This document shows, one piece after another, positions 1-6,841 of a stretch of DNA of 11,903 bases. The notes under the pieces are model-generated. The model ran no database searches. It was not told the DNA's origin and saw only the letters and a list, made by a program, of their open reading frames with translations. The translations under genes were made by a program, and so were the position numbers. Position 1 is the stretch's first letter. Each line of letters opens with the position of its first letter. The stretch lies in the NCBI GenBank assembly GCA_035544675.1, contig DATKCA010000028.1, positions 1 to 11,903 on the forward strand. The letters are read 5' to 3'. Source of the DNA: DATKCA01 sp035544675 (lineage in GTDB: Bacteria; Acidobacteriota; Thermoanaerobaculia; Gp7-AA8).

Positions 1-459
1 CAGCTCATCTCTGATCTCGCCTTTGGTCCCGTCGCTTCGGGCGAGAAAGACGGCAAGCGCGACCGCCCGCGCTCCCTTCACTCCTTCAGGGTGATCATGC
101 GTGACCGCGGCCGACCGTTCCGCCTCGCGGAGCACGTCATCGGCCGAGTCGAATGCCCACCCCACGGGCACGACCCGCATCGCTCCGCCATTGCCGAAAC
201 TCCCGTACGGACGGTCCGACCGGCTCCTCGCCCACTCAGCAAACCAGGATCCATATCCCGCGTACGGATACCGCTCGTAATAGAGATGGAACATCGGGCC
301 GTAGCTCCCGCCGTTCAGTAGGCAGTCAGCGACGGCAATCGAGAGGACCGAATCATCTGTGAACCGGCATCCTCGATCGAAAAGATCGAACTGCGTTTCC
401 TTTCGTCCGCTGCCTTCCCACCGTGAGCCGACAATATCCCCTGCGATCGCTCCGATCAC
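1..459 (-). CDS. ADP-ribosylglycohydrolase (DraG/ARH family), 3' end cut by window edge
   Basis: The 153 visible residues match the N-terminal part of the ADP-ribosylglycohydrolase family, Mg-dependent enzymes that remove ADP-ribose from proteins or small molecules. The start reads MIGAIAGDIVGSRWE, the usual family opening. TDDS at residues 34-37 is the metal-binding signature, GNGGAMRV at 89-96 is the conserved glycine-rich loop, and THDHPEG at 120-126 is the conserved histidine motif. The start is a GTG at 457-459, preceded on the minus strand by AAGGAGG at ideal spacing; no upstream ATG competes. The family is usually about 250-300 residues, so roughly the last 40% lies beyond position 1, including the C-terminal metal-binding residues. 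No ADP-ribosyltransferase or macrodomain gene is visible nearby, so the substrate is unknown. The family assignment is secure; the specificity is not. Confidence 0.9.
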   Translation of the reverse strand, partial: MIGAIAGDIVGSRWEGSGRKETQFDLFDRGCRFTDDSVLSIAVADCLLNGGSYGPMFHLYYERYPYAGYGSWFAEWARSRSDRPYGSFGNGGAMRVVPVGWAFDSADDVLREAERSAAVTHDHPEGVKGARAVALAVFLARSDGTKGEIRDEL

Positions 460-491
460 CCGTCCTCCTTCACGTCTTTGTATACCAGAGG

Positions 492-543
492 TAATTGGGT
501 AATTGGGGACAGGCCTTCGCTCTTCGCCCGGGTTGACCCCATT
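492..543. repeat. REP-like imperfect palindrome with tandem TAATTGGG
   Basis: TAATTGGG is repeated in tandem at 492-499 and 500-507. The second copy begins an imperfect palindrome: AATTGGGGACAGGCC at 501-515 pairs, with mismatches, with GGGTTGACCCCATT at 530-543. This general form resembles extragenic palindromes associated with RAYT (REP-associated tyrosine) transposases, but no such transposase is in the window. Confidence 0.4.
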
Positions 544-570
544 TTCCCTCTTCGAAGACCCATTGCGATG

Positions 571-705
571 ACCGGGAGGGCGAGCCTCTGGCGAGCCGCA
601 ATCCTCGAAACCGAACCTGAAACCCGCAACCACCCGGGCGGTGGTTTGGCATCAGCTATCCGATCCCGCCAGCTCGCGGCTCGCCAAAGGCTCGCCCTCC
701 CCGGT
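571..705. mobile_element. MITE-like element, 135 bp, with terminal inverted repeats and possible 4-bp target duplication
   Basis: The left arm at 571-599 (ACCGGGAGGGCGAGCC...GAGCCGC) and the right arm at 676-705 (GCGGCTCGCC...CTCCCCGGT) are inverted copies differing by one substitution and one inserted base. The 76-nt interior carries a second perfect hairpin: AACCACC at 628-634 pairs with GGTGGTT at 640-646. The outer ends are flanked directly by GATG at 567-570 and GATG at 706-709, as expected of a target-site duplication. There is no coding capacity. It could be a non-autonomous transposable element or a large REP/BIME-type palindrome. The repeat is certain; the mobile nature is inferred. 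Confidence 0.55.
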
Positions 706-786
706 GATGAGGTTTGATTCACGCAAGTCGACACGACGTGGCAGGGAGAGGGCCATGCGAGGCGTCGTCGAACAGGAGATGATTGG

Positions 787-817
787 GGGTCAGGTCCTGA
801 AACCGAAGACCTGACCC
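787..817. repeat. Perfect 10-bp-stem hairpin, REP-like
   Basis: GGGTCAGGTC at 787-796 is perfectly complementary to GACCTGACCC at 808-817, with an 11-nt loop. It lies 34 bp beyond the stop of the exported-protein gene that ends at 851. It could therefore act as a terminator or mRNA stabiliser for that transcript. No T-run follows on the minus strand, so a classical intrinsic terminator is unlikely; an extragenic palindromic repeat is the better reading. Confidence 0.6.
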
Positions 818-850
818 ACCTTCCCCACTTTCCTCGATGCCCCGGTCACT

Positions 851-1501
851 TCACGATCGAAATCGGTTGGGAAACTGCTTCACGATTCCATCGGTGAACG
901 TGTCGGCCATCATCATTGCCTGGTCGAAGATCTTGTCGAACGTTCTGACGTCCTCATTCCAGTTCTTATTCAGCCGCGCGGTTGCCTCCTGGGCGGTCAG
1001 CGCGAGGTGCTCGTTCATCATCGAGAGGACGGCCTCACGCGGCCAGTGCGGATTGGCGTCGCTGAGAAACGTGGCGATGTCGGCGGCGTTCGCGTGCCAT
1101 CGTCGGTCGGCGTTCCTCAGTTTGACCTGATCACCCGCCTTGGCCGCGGCCACGAGATCGACCGCGATGAGAATGTGGTCCTTCAGAAGATCGGCGAGTT
1201 GCGTCCCGGCGGCCTGGCCATAGTAGGGAACGATGGCCTGGCCGATGTGTTCCTGGTTCGCGAGCAGACGGTTCGCGGCAACCTGCGCGTCCGGTTGATC
1301 GGACGTTGCGGCGATGATGTAGTTGCGGGTCCAGACGACGTGGTCAGCCCAGAGGTCACGCATCGCCTTGGACAGCGCATCGCGACTGCTGTTCATGGAA
1401 CTGGCGGAATGCATCCCCGCCGGCCCGGCATCGTTGGAGTGTGTGGCACACGCGAGTGGGAGGAACAAAAAGGGGATCACGGCCCAGAGCTTGTTACGCA
1501 T
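851..1501 (-). CDS. Exported all-helical protein of unknown function with internal duplication
   Basis: This gene encodes 216 residues. The N-terminus (MRNKLWAVIPFLFLPLACAT) is a signal peptide. Cys18 could be lipidated, but the residue at -3 is Pro, not the usual Leu, so plain secretion is also possible. After a Ser-rich linker (about 30-42) the mature part is predicted helical. It contains an LWADHVVWTRNYI block at 50-62, and two similar halves can be aligned by eye: RLLANQEHIGQAI...LLKDHILIAVDLV and RWHANAADIATFL...MMNEHLALTAQEA. The C-terminus is IVKQFPNRFRS. Proteins with this LWxxHVxWTR/NAxDIAxFL pattern occur in Bacillus and other genera and are often misnamed in databases; I know of no demonstrated function. 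CAGGAGAG about 7 nt upstream supports the ATG. The gene stands alone between non-coding stretches. Confidence 0.85.
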   Translation of the reverse strand: MRNKLWAVIPFLFLPLACATHSNDAGPAGMHSASSMNSSRDALSKAMRDLWADHVVWTRNYIIAATSDQPDAQVAANRLLANQEHIGQAIVPYYGQAAGTQLADLLKDHILIAVDLVAAAKAGDQVKLRNADRRWHANAADIATFLSDANPHWPREAVLSMMNEHLALTAQEATARLNKNWNEDVRTFDKIFDQAMMMADTFTDGIVKQFPNRFRS

Positions 1502-1780
1502 GATGAATCTCTCCTGGTAACTGCTGATGATCAGCGGTCTGCTGCGTTGAAATGAATGGCGCGCTCATCTGCGAGCCCCGCATGACCGCACCGGCCATCA
1601 GGTGATCGTGCAAGACGCGATCCCGGGGAGTCCGGTTCGGGCCTGTCTTCCGGGCGCCGAAAGAGGCGCAGTGGTCGCATCCTGAAAGCGAGCGCGCCGC
1701 AACCGACCATCGGGAGAGTCGTCGATGACGCAACGGAGGCGAGCCCTCCGCGGCTCATTCCCGCAACTTCCTGGGCCGGC
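1502..1780. other. Intergenic region between the histidine kinase and the exported protein
   Basis: Across these 279 bases I see no convincing gene. A small dyad, GCTGA-TGA-TCAGC, lies near 1524-1536 just upstream of the ribosome binding site of the exported protein and could bind a regulator. Weak 5-bp hairpins lie near 1654-1669 and 1742-1757; neither has a T-run, so no terminator can be assigned. Confidence 0.4.
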
Positions 1781-3868
1781 TCAGTCCTGAACGAGGTGAT
1801 GCAGCCCTGTGAGGCGCGCGACCTCATGTGCGAGATCGACGGGATCGATCGGCTTTTGGCGAAACACCTCGAAGCCTGCTTCGAGAATTCGCGTCTGCTC
1901 GTGATGGCGGCCGAAGACGGTCAGAGCGAGCGCCGGCATCGAATGGCCAGCTTCACGGATCTCTGCGAGGAATGAGCAACCATCCCCATCGGGCAGCGCG
2001 ATGTCACATATGAGGACATCCGGTTGCCAGACGTGAATTGCTTCCCGGGCCGCGGCAATCGTCGTACAGCAGCGGACCTCGGCTCCGCAGTGCTGGAGCG
2101 CCTTTGCCAGGACCTTGCGGTTGTCGAGCTCGTCCTCGACGAGCAGGATTCTGGCTCCCTCGAGCCGAGGGAGCTCCGCGGTGCGGCTCGACGTGTCGCG
2201 TCCGATGTAGTCCGCTCCGCTCGTCGGCTCCTGCAAAGGGAGATGTACGACGAAAACCGCTCCTTTTCCCTCTCCCTCACTCCTCGCCTCGATCTGTCCC
2301 TCGTGCAGCTCGACCAGATGACGCGCGATGGCGAGCCCGAGTCCGAGTCCGCTCCGCCGCTCGAGTTGATCGTCGCCCTGACGAAAGCGATCGAAGACGT
2401 GAGGGAGCAGCGAGGGTGCGATGCCCCGTCCGGTATCGCTGATCTCGATCTGCGCTAAAGAGTCGTCGCGGCTGACCCTGACTCTCACGTCTCCCCCTTC
2501 AGGAGTGAACTTGATCGCGTTGCCGAGCAGGTTGCTGATGACCTGCTGAAGGCGCGCCGGGTCAACCTTTGCCGGATACCGCTCCTCGGCCACCTCGAAT
2601 GAGAGGCCGATCTCTTTTGCCTCCGCCCCGGGACGCGCCATCTGCACCGCCTCGCTGACGATCGTTCTCAGGTCGACGTCGCGCCGGTCGAGCCGCAGCT
2701 TTCCGGCCGCGATTCTCGATTCGTCGAGGAGGTCTTCGATGAGAGCCGCCTGGGCGCGGGTGCTTCGGTCGAGAGCATCGAGAGCCTCCCGGTGAGTCTC
2801 CTCGTCGAGATTACCGAGCGAGAGCATCCGGGTCCAGCCGAGAATCGATGTCATCGGCGTACGAAGCTCGTGCGAGATGACCGCGATGAACTCGTCCTTG
2901 GCGCGGTCTCCTTCGCGAAGCTGCTCGGCGAGCGCTTCGACCGAGTGCCGGGCCTGAACCTGCTCGGTGACGTCGAACCCGAAGAGGACGACTCCATCGT
3001 TCCGTCCGTCGACACCGGCCATCGGCTGGTAGACGAAGGTGAAGATGGCAGGCTCGGAGCGCGCATCGTCTTCACGCTGCAGCGACAGCTCCTTGCCGAC
3101 GAAGGTCTCGCCGCTCGCGAACACGCGGTCGAGTGGTTCGATCAGCACGTCACTCTTCGGGAGGGCCTCCCGAATGGGACGATTGAGGATCTCTCTGTTT
3201 CCGACGAGCTGCTTGAACATCGGATTGGCGAACTCCACGGAGTGGGACCGGCCCCGCACCACACAGACAGCGGCCGGAGCGTTCATCAGGAGCAGGTAGA
3301 GATTGGCTCGGGAGATGAGGCCGAGGTTCCTGCTCGCCACGAACCCGCGGAGCTTCGCGTCCTCCAGGTCCCGGTTGCGCAGATCGAGCTCGATGCGGGT
3401 TTGCTCGGCGGAAGAGAGCAGCTCGACGTGCGCCTCGTCCTGTTCCCGTCTCTGCTGTTCGAGATGAATGACGTCGGTGACGTCTTCGACGCGATGAATG
3501 ATGTGGGTCAGGCTGCCATCGATGAATACGGGTGCATTCATCGGGCTCCAGTAACGCACTTCGAACCCGCCGCCTTCGGTATCGGGGCGACGGATATCGT
3601 ACTTCTGCACCGCCATCGTGTGTGGCGCGCCCGTCGCGAGTACCGTCTCGAGTGACGCGCGCAGATTCCGCGCGCCTGTGGCCGCGGGATCATCAGGATT
3701 TTCGGGAAAGACGTCGAAGAGATTCCTGCCGACGATGGACTCTCGCTCGGTCATCGTCGCTGCGAGATAGGCGTCGCTCACGGCAACGATCTCGAGGTCT
3801 GGTTCGAGGACGAGAAAGAGGCCGGGCGCCGACTCGAAGAATGCGCGGAAATCGAGCGCGGATGGCAT
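1781..3868 (-). CDS. Soluble hybrid histidine kinase: PAS-PAS-HisKA-HATPase_c-REC
   Basis: Counted from the ATG at 3866-3868 the protein has 695 residues. A PAS domain (about 6-135) is followed by a coiled-coil linker (135-185) and a second PAS (about 190-305, ending in FGFDVTEQVQ). The HisKA dimerisation domain carries the phosphoacceptor His333 in SHELRTP. The ATPase domain shows the N box (LLGNAIKF, Asn450), the G1 box (DTGRGIAP, from Asp478), the F box (FDRFRQGD) and the G2 box (GLGLGLAIARH). The receiver domain (about 571-690) keeps acidic Asp579, phosphoacceptor Asp622, Thr650 and Lys672. All catalytic residues are present and there are no membrane segments, so it is a cytosolic sensor, perhaps of redox, light or a small ligand. 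The frame stays open upstream to 4060, but that stretch overlaps a vapB remnant in another frame. ATG 3868 lies just before the PAS, although no good Shine-Dalgarno is visible. No response regulator with an output domain is adjacent. Confidence 0.9.
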   Translation of the reverse strand: MPSALDFRAFFESAPGLFLVLEPDLEIVAVSDAYLAATMTERESIVGRNLFDVFPENPDDPAATGARNLRASLETVLATGAPHTMAVQKYDIRRPDTEGGGFEVRYWSPMNAPVFIDGSLTHIIHRVEDVTDVIHLEQQRREQDEAHVELLSSAEQTRIELDLRNRDLEDAKLRGFVASRNLGLISRANLYLLLMNAPAAVCVVRGRSHSVEFANPMFKQLVGNREILNRPIREALPKSDVLIEPLDRVFASGETFVGKELSLQREDDARSEPAIFTFVYQPMAGVDGRNDGVVLFGFDVTEQVQARHSVEALAEQLREGDRAKDEFIAVISHELRTPMTSILGWTRMLSLGNLDEETHREALDALDRSTRAQAALIEDLLDESRIAAGKLRLDRRDVDLRTIVSEAVQMARPGAEAKEIGLSFEVAEERYPAKVDPARLQQVISNLLGNAIKFTPEGGDVRVRVSRDDSLAQIEISDTGRGIAPSLLPHVFDRFRQGDDQLERRSGLGLGLAIARHLVELHEGQIEARSEGEGKGAVFVVHLPLQEPTSGADYIGRDTSSRTAELPRLEGARILLVEDELDNRKVLAKALQHCGAEVRCCTTIAAAREAIHVWQPDVLICDIALPDGDGCSFLAEIREAGHSMPALALTVFGRHHEQTRILEAGFEVFRQKPIDPVDLAHEVARLTGLHHLVQD

Positions 3869-3974
3869 CACTACAAATGGAATTGCAACGAATGCGCCCG
3901 AGTCCGCTACCCATTTCGAGGAGAGGGGTCCGGAGGTGTCGAGCGAGATCCAGGCAGCACTCGACGCTAGCGCA

Positions 3975-4133
3975 TCACCGACCGAGAACAGGGCCTGGCT
4001 CGACAGGAGGAGGCTCATCAGGATATGAAAATTCGGCGGCAGTGCCCGCGAGACTGACAAACTGTTGGCTCCACTCCGCTCTGCTGGACTCCAGGACCAC
4101 GCGATTGCCCTCCCGGTAGATCAGCACCTTTTT
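3975..4133 (-). pseudogene. vapB antitoxin remnant, C-terminal half only
   Basis: This minus-strand frame reads KKVLIYREGNRVVLESSR, then AEWSQQFVSLAGTAAEF and a proline-rich tail (SYPDEPPPVEPGPVLGR) to a TGA at 3975. It aligns by eye with the intact VapB of this window (VLVHREGSAVVLEPAREWPSEWIESFAGVPDDF). The N-terminal DNA-binding half (normally ...RSQAVRLPKEFRF) is absent, and no VapC follows the stop. There is no plausible start codon or ribosome binding site. It is a dead 3' fragment left by a deletion, fused in a different frame to the small coiled-coil ORF upstream. The remaining part is the toxin-binding tail, which differs from that of the living antitoxin at 8943-9188, so the lost module was a different VapBC lineage. 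Confidence 0.75.
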
Positions 4134-4291
4134 CGAGACCGCGCATAGACCGCATCGAAGTGCGACAGCATTTCTCGCCGAAGACCGGCCACTTCGCTGG
4201 CCACGCCGTCGATTCGATCTTCGACGACCTTCCGACCATTGACCACTTCGTCCAGAATCCGGGTCAGCAGGTCATGCCCTTCGTCTGTCAT
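4121..4291 (-). CDS. Small coiled-coil protein, probably truncated at its 3' end
   Basis: The ORF encodes 56 residues: MTDEGHDLLTRILDEVVNGR, then KVVEDRIDGVASEVAGLRRE, MLSHFDAVYARS and RKRC. Charged heptad-like spacing suggests one long amphipathic helix. Many bacteria have small uncharacterised proteins with a similar MTDE start and a HFD-x-x-Y-A-R segment that continue for tens of residues with more coiled coil. Here the similarity stops at YARS, exactly where the vapB fragment begins, and the frame ends four codons later. The gene therefore looks cut by the same event that destroyed vapB. Upstream, TACAAT lies 6 bp before the ATG with no Shine-Dalgarno, consistent with a leaderless transcript. 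Function unknown; it may not be expressed. Confidence 0.45.
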   Translation of the reverse strand: MTDEGHDLLTRILDEVVNGRKVVEDRIDGVASEVAGLRREMLSHFDAVYARSRKRC

Positions 4292-4297
4292 ACGGCG

Positions 4298-4303
4298 ATT
4301 GTA
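4298..4303 (-). promoter_or_regulatory. Possible -10 element (TACAAT) for a leaderless transcript
   Basis: On the minus strand TACAAT ends 6 bp before the ATG at 4291, placing the expected transcription start at the A of the start codon. No TTGACA-like -35 is evident at normal spacing. It is a single hexamer match, so confidence is low. Confidence 0.3.
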
Positions 4304-4319
4304 CCTCGGCCCCCTGGAC

Positions 4320-4349
4320 CAGAGATTCTCGATGATCCCGAGACCTCTG
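4320..4349. repeat. Imperfect hairpin in the intergenic gap
   Basis: CAGAGATTCTCG at 4320-4331 pairs with CGAGACCTCTG at 4339-4349 around a 7-nt loop, with one mismatch and one bulge. It lies 88 bp beyond the stop of the YjdF-like gene and just upstream of the small ORF at 4291. It might be a weak terminator of the former or an operator of the latter; no T-run follows on the minus strand. Confidence 0.3.
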
Positions 4350-4437
4350 ACCCAAAAACCGAAGCCCTGAGCCCACTTTGTGCCATCCGGTAAAAGGACA
4401 TCGCGCCGCATCTCAACCCGCTGCCCTGCCTCTGCGG

Positions 4438-5169
4438 TCAGTCCCGAGGGTCGCCGCGGAAGAGATGTGGATTCCGCTCGATGAACTTCAGGATCCACAT
4501 CTCGATGAAGGATCGCTCCGCGCGCTTGAGATACCACCAGCCGAACAGGGAGATCACGGCTGCGCCGGCGGTGTCGACGATCAGGTCCCACATCGTATCG
4601 GTCAAACCGGAGGGATCACCGAACATCGGTTTCTGCATGTTCAGGCCGAAGAGCTGATCCATCGCGAACTCGAAGATCTCCCAGAGCGCACCGACGGCAA
4701 CGGCGAACAGGAAGGCGAACAAAGCCACGAATCGCGGCTGCATGTGAAGGTCGACCTGGTCGTTCTCGTTCAGCACGTAGACGAGCAGAAATCCGACGAT
4801 GCCGAGCAGTAGACCGGAGCTGGCATGCAGAGCGAGGTCCCACCACCAGAACCGCTCGTAGTAGTTCATCACCTCGCCCAGGAAGAGCGACGCGTAGACG
4901 AAGACGAGCGCCAGCACTTCGAACTCCGGGGGGATGTAGACGCGCAGATGGCGGCCGAGGAGCAGCGGAATGAACATCACGGCGAAGATGCCGGCGATGG
5001 TCAGAGCATTGAGCCACTGGCGCTCGAGGAGGGCAAGGACGAAACCGATTGCCAGCGTGACGTGCAGAACGCGCATCGTCCAGAGGTGAATGCGTGCGGC
5101 GCGGTCGTCACGGATCTCTCCGGACTCCGGCGTTTCCCTCTCGTCGTTCACTCGCACACCATCATGCAA
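4438..5169 (-). CDS. YjdF/DUF2238-like integral membrane protein
   Basis: The gene encodes about 243 residues. After a hydrophilic N-terminus of about 30 residues come roughly six hydrophobic segments (about 33-50, 53-70, 82-98, 109-131, 146-165 and 189-207). Family-like landmarks are WWWDLALHASSGLLLG (about 108-123), GALWEIFEFAMDQLFG (about 160-175) and SGLTDTMWDLIVDTAGA (about 187-203). In such proteins the conserved acidic and aromatic residues lie next to membrane helices. E. coli YjdF and its DUF2238 relatives are inner-membrane proteins without established function. The start is uncertain: a TTG at 5169, GTGs at 5157 and 5151 or the ATG at 5076 are in frame, and only a weak GGAA precedes the TTG. 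It lies 74 bp downstream of the Na/phosphate symporter gene on the same strand, so co-transcription is likely, but a link to phosphate is only inferred. Confidence 0.8.
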   Translation of the reverse strand: MHDGVRVNDERETPESGEIRDDRAARIHLWTMRVLHVTLAIGFVLALLERQWLNALTIAGIFAVMFIPLLLGRHLRVYIPPEFEVLALVFVYASLFLGEVMNYYERFWWWDLALHASSGLLLGIVGFLLVYVLNENDQVDLHMQPRFVALFAFLFAVAVGALWEIFEFAMDQLFGLNMQKPMFGDPSGLTDTMWDLIVDTAGAAVISLFGWWYLKRAERSFIEMWILKFIERNPHLFRGDPRD

Positions 5170-5180
5170 TCACAGATTCC

Positions 5181-5250
5181 GGCGTGAGGAGCCTCGGAAA
5201 CCGCCAGGTTCTCGTGCTGCTCTTCTCCGGCTGTTGCGATTCCTCACGCC
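5181..5250. repeat. 10-bp perfect inverted repeat spanning the symporter/YjdF junction
   Basis: GGCGTGAGGA at 5181-5190 and TCCTCACGCC at 5241-5250 are perfect inverted copies 50 bp apart. The right arm overlaps the stop codon of the symporter gene (5244-5246). The spacing is long for an intrinsic terminator. It could fold into a processing or attenuation structure between the two cistrons, or be a spaced protein-binding site. Confidence 0.4.
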
Positions 5251-6833
5251 GATCCGCTCTCGGCGTAGACCTCGCTGGTCTCGGTCTCTTCTGCCCCCGA
5301 CGCGGCGGCGAGGTGATGGATCGCCCGATAGGTGTGGTAGCCGATCCGGTCGAACCATCGAAGGCCATCGAGCTGTCGCTCGGCCTCTTCCGGATCGATC
5401 AGACCGATCGCCGTCTTCTCGAGAATCTCTTTTCGTCGAGCGAGGCGTGTATGCGCCAGCTCCTCGGCGATGGACTGCCAGGAGCCGAGCGGCACCTCGG
5501 TCGATGTCCCCGAAAGCCAGTCCAGCGCCAGATCGAGCCCCTTCTCGATCCGGCGTGACTCCTCTGGGAAGTTCATGAGAGCGCCGGCTCCCGGCAACTT
5601 CAGTTCCTCGAGAATCCGGTCGAGGTGATCGATCGCGTGCAGCGTCGAGATGTGACGTCGATGCTCGAGGGCGGCCTCAGGCGACGTGCGAACGGCTGCC
5701 AGAAACCGGCGGACCTCGCCAAGCGCGGCATCGGCCGTGGCGAAGGTCTCTTCGTCTCCGGAGGCGTGTGAGAGAAGCGCCCGCTGTGCGGTAAAAAGCG
5801 TGAGGGCAATTTCAGCGACTGTCCTGCGCGCGGCCTCGATCGCGACGGCAGGTACGTTCGTGACGGTCGCATCGAGATGTCGCGTCAGAACCTGCTCGCG
5901 CTCCGGCACGATGCGCATCACGGCGCGCGCGAATCGCCCGACGAACGGAAGGATCAGGACCACGCCGAGGAGATTGAACGCCGTGTGAAAGGCGGCAAGT
6001 GTTCCAGGCCCTCCGTCCTGCCCGTCGACGCGATCGACGAGGGCGAGCATCAGAGGCAGGATCGCCAGTGCGAGCGCGCCGGTCAGCACATTGAAGAGAA
6101 TGTGGGCCACGGCCGTCCGCTTTGCAGGGACCGATGCGCCGACCGCCGCGATCGCCGCAGTGAGAGTCGTACCGACGTTTTGACCGATGACCAGTGCTCC
6201 ACCCTGTTCGAGGCTGATCGTTCCGCTGTCGAGCGCCGCAAGCGTCGTCGCCATCGCCGCACTCGATGACTGCATGAGGAACGTCATCAGCGCCCCGGTG
6301 ATGACGAGCAGCGTTCTACCGAGGAACGAGCCGCCCGGCAGCGAGGCGGGATCGACACGCTGTGCGAGATCGCTCATGCCGGATTGAAGCGTGTCTATGC
6401 CGACAAAGATCAGACCGAAACCGGCGAGCGCCATTCCGAAGCTTCTCACCCGGTTCGAGCCGAGAAGACGCATCAACGCACCGATACCGATCAGAGGAAG
6501 TGCCACGGCGCTGACGTTCACTTTCAACCCGACGAGAGCGACGATCCAGCCCGTGCTGGTCGTGCCGACGTTCGCGCCGAGGACCACGCCGACGGCCTGA
6601 GGGAAGGTCAGGAGTCCGGCGCTGACGAAGCCGATCGTGGCCAGGGTCGTCGCGCTCGAGGACTGCACGATTGCCGTGATCGCTGCGCCGGAGACGACCG
6701 CCTTTACCGGGCCGCCCGTGAATCGGCTCAAAACCGTGCGAAGAAGCTCACCCGCAGCACTCTTCAGCCCCTCGGTCATCAGAACCATGCCGAGAAGGAA
6801 AAGGCCAATCCCGCCGAGGATCAACGACGTCAT
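5244..6833 (-). CDS. Na+/phosphate symporter family protein with C-terminal PhoU-like domain
   Basis: This 529-residue protein has the two inverted Na/Pi-cotransporter repeats followed by a cytoplasmic helical domain. Each repeat carries the QSSS signature that forms the substrate site: QSSSATT at 57-63 and QSSSAAM at 188-194. Each is followed by a glycine loop, GANVGTTSTG at 86-95 and GQNVGTTLTA at 217-226. About eight to nine membrane segments fill residues 1-300. Residues about 325-510 are helical and PhoU-like (AARRTVAEIALTLFTAQRAL, then HRRHISTLHAIDHLDRILEE). The full architecture matches the bacterial NptA/YjbB type, which moves phosphate with sodium; in E. coli YjbB works mainly as an exporter. 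The ATG lacks a Shine-Dalgarno but has TATGAT 8 bp upstream. Length and motifs are complete, so it is probably functional. Substrate is assigned from family only. Confidence 0.93.
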   Translation of the reverse strand: MTSLILGGIGLFLLGMVLMTEGLKSAAGELLRTVLSRFTGGPVKAVVSGAAITAIVQSSSATTLATIGFVSAGLLTFPQAVGVVLGANVGTTSTGWIVALVGLKVNVSAVALPLIGIGALMRLLGSNRVRSFGMALAGFGLIFVGIDTLQSGMSDLAQRVDPASLPGGSFLGRTLLVITGALMTFLMQSSSAAMATTLAALDSGTISLEQGGALVIGQNVGTTLTAAIAAVGASVPAKRTAVAHILFNVLTGALALAILPLMLALVDRVDGQDGGPGTLAAFHTAFNLLGVVLILPFVGRFARAVMRIVPEREQVLTRHLDATVTNVPAVAIEAARRTVAEIALTLFTAQRALLSHASGDEETFATADAALGEVRRFLAAVRTSPEAALEHRRHISTLHAIDHLDRILEELKLPGAGALMNFPEESRRIEKGLDLALDWLSGTSTEVPLGSWQSIAEELAHTRLARRKEILEKTAIGLIDPEEAERQLDGLRWFDRIGYHTYRAIHHLAAASGAEETETSEVYAESGSA

Positions 6834-6841
6834 GGCCGGCG

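Larger units (their letters stand above)
460..850. other. Gene-free region made of palindromic repeats
   Basis: No credible coding sequence was found in these 391 bases. The open frames on both strands are low-complexity readings through inverted repeats. The stretch holds an imperfect hairpin with a short tandem duplication (492-543), a 135-bp inverted-repeat element (571-705) and a perfect-stem hairpin (787-817), each listed separately. It separates the ADP-ribosylglycohydrolase from the exported protein that starts at 1501; both are read leftward. Confidence 0.7.

Noticed and set aside
456..734. Open frames on both strands around 456-734
   Set aside because: They read through both arms of the inverted repeat, giving near-identical peptide blocks on opposite strands (RASLWRAA), the signature of a palindrome and not of a gene.
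1531..1827. Minus-strand frame of 98 codons downstream of the histidine kinase
   Set aside because: It starts inside the kinase gene, has no recognisable motif or ribosome binding site, and its composition is like a shadow frame.
2792..3655. Long plus-strand frame (287 codons) across the histidine kinase
   Set aside because: It is exactly antisense to well-conserved PAS and HisKA sequence and arises from G/C-rich codon bias; it has no domain of its own.
4018..4239. Third minus-strand frame over the vapB scar
   Set aside because: The other two frames explain this DNA as coiled-coil ORF and VapB tail; this one has no family resemblance.
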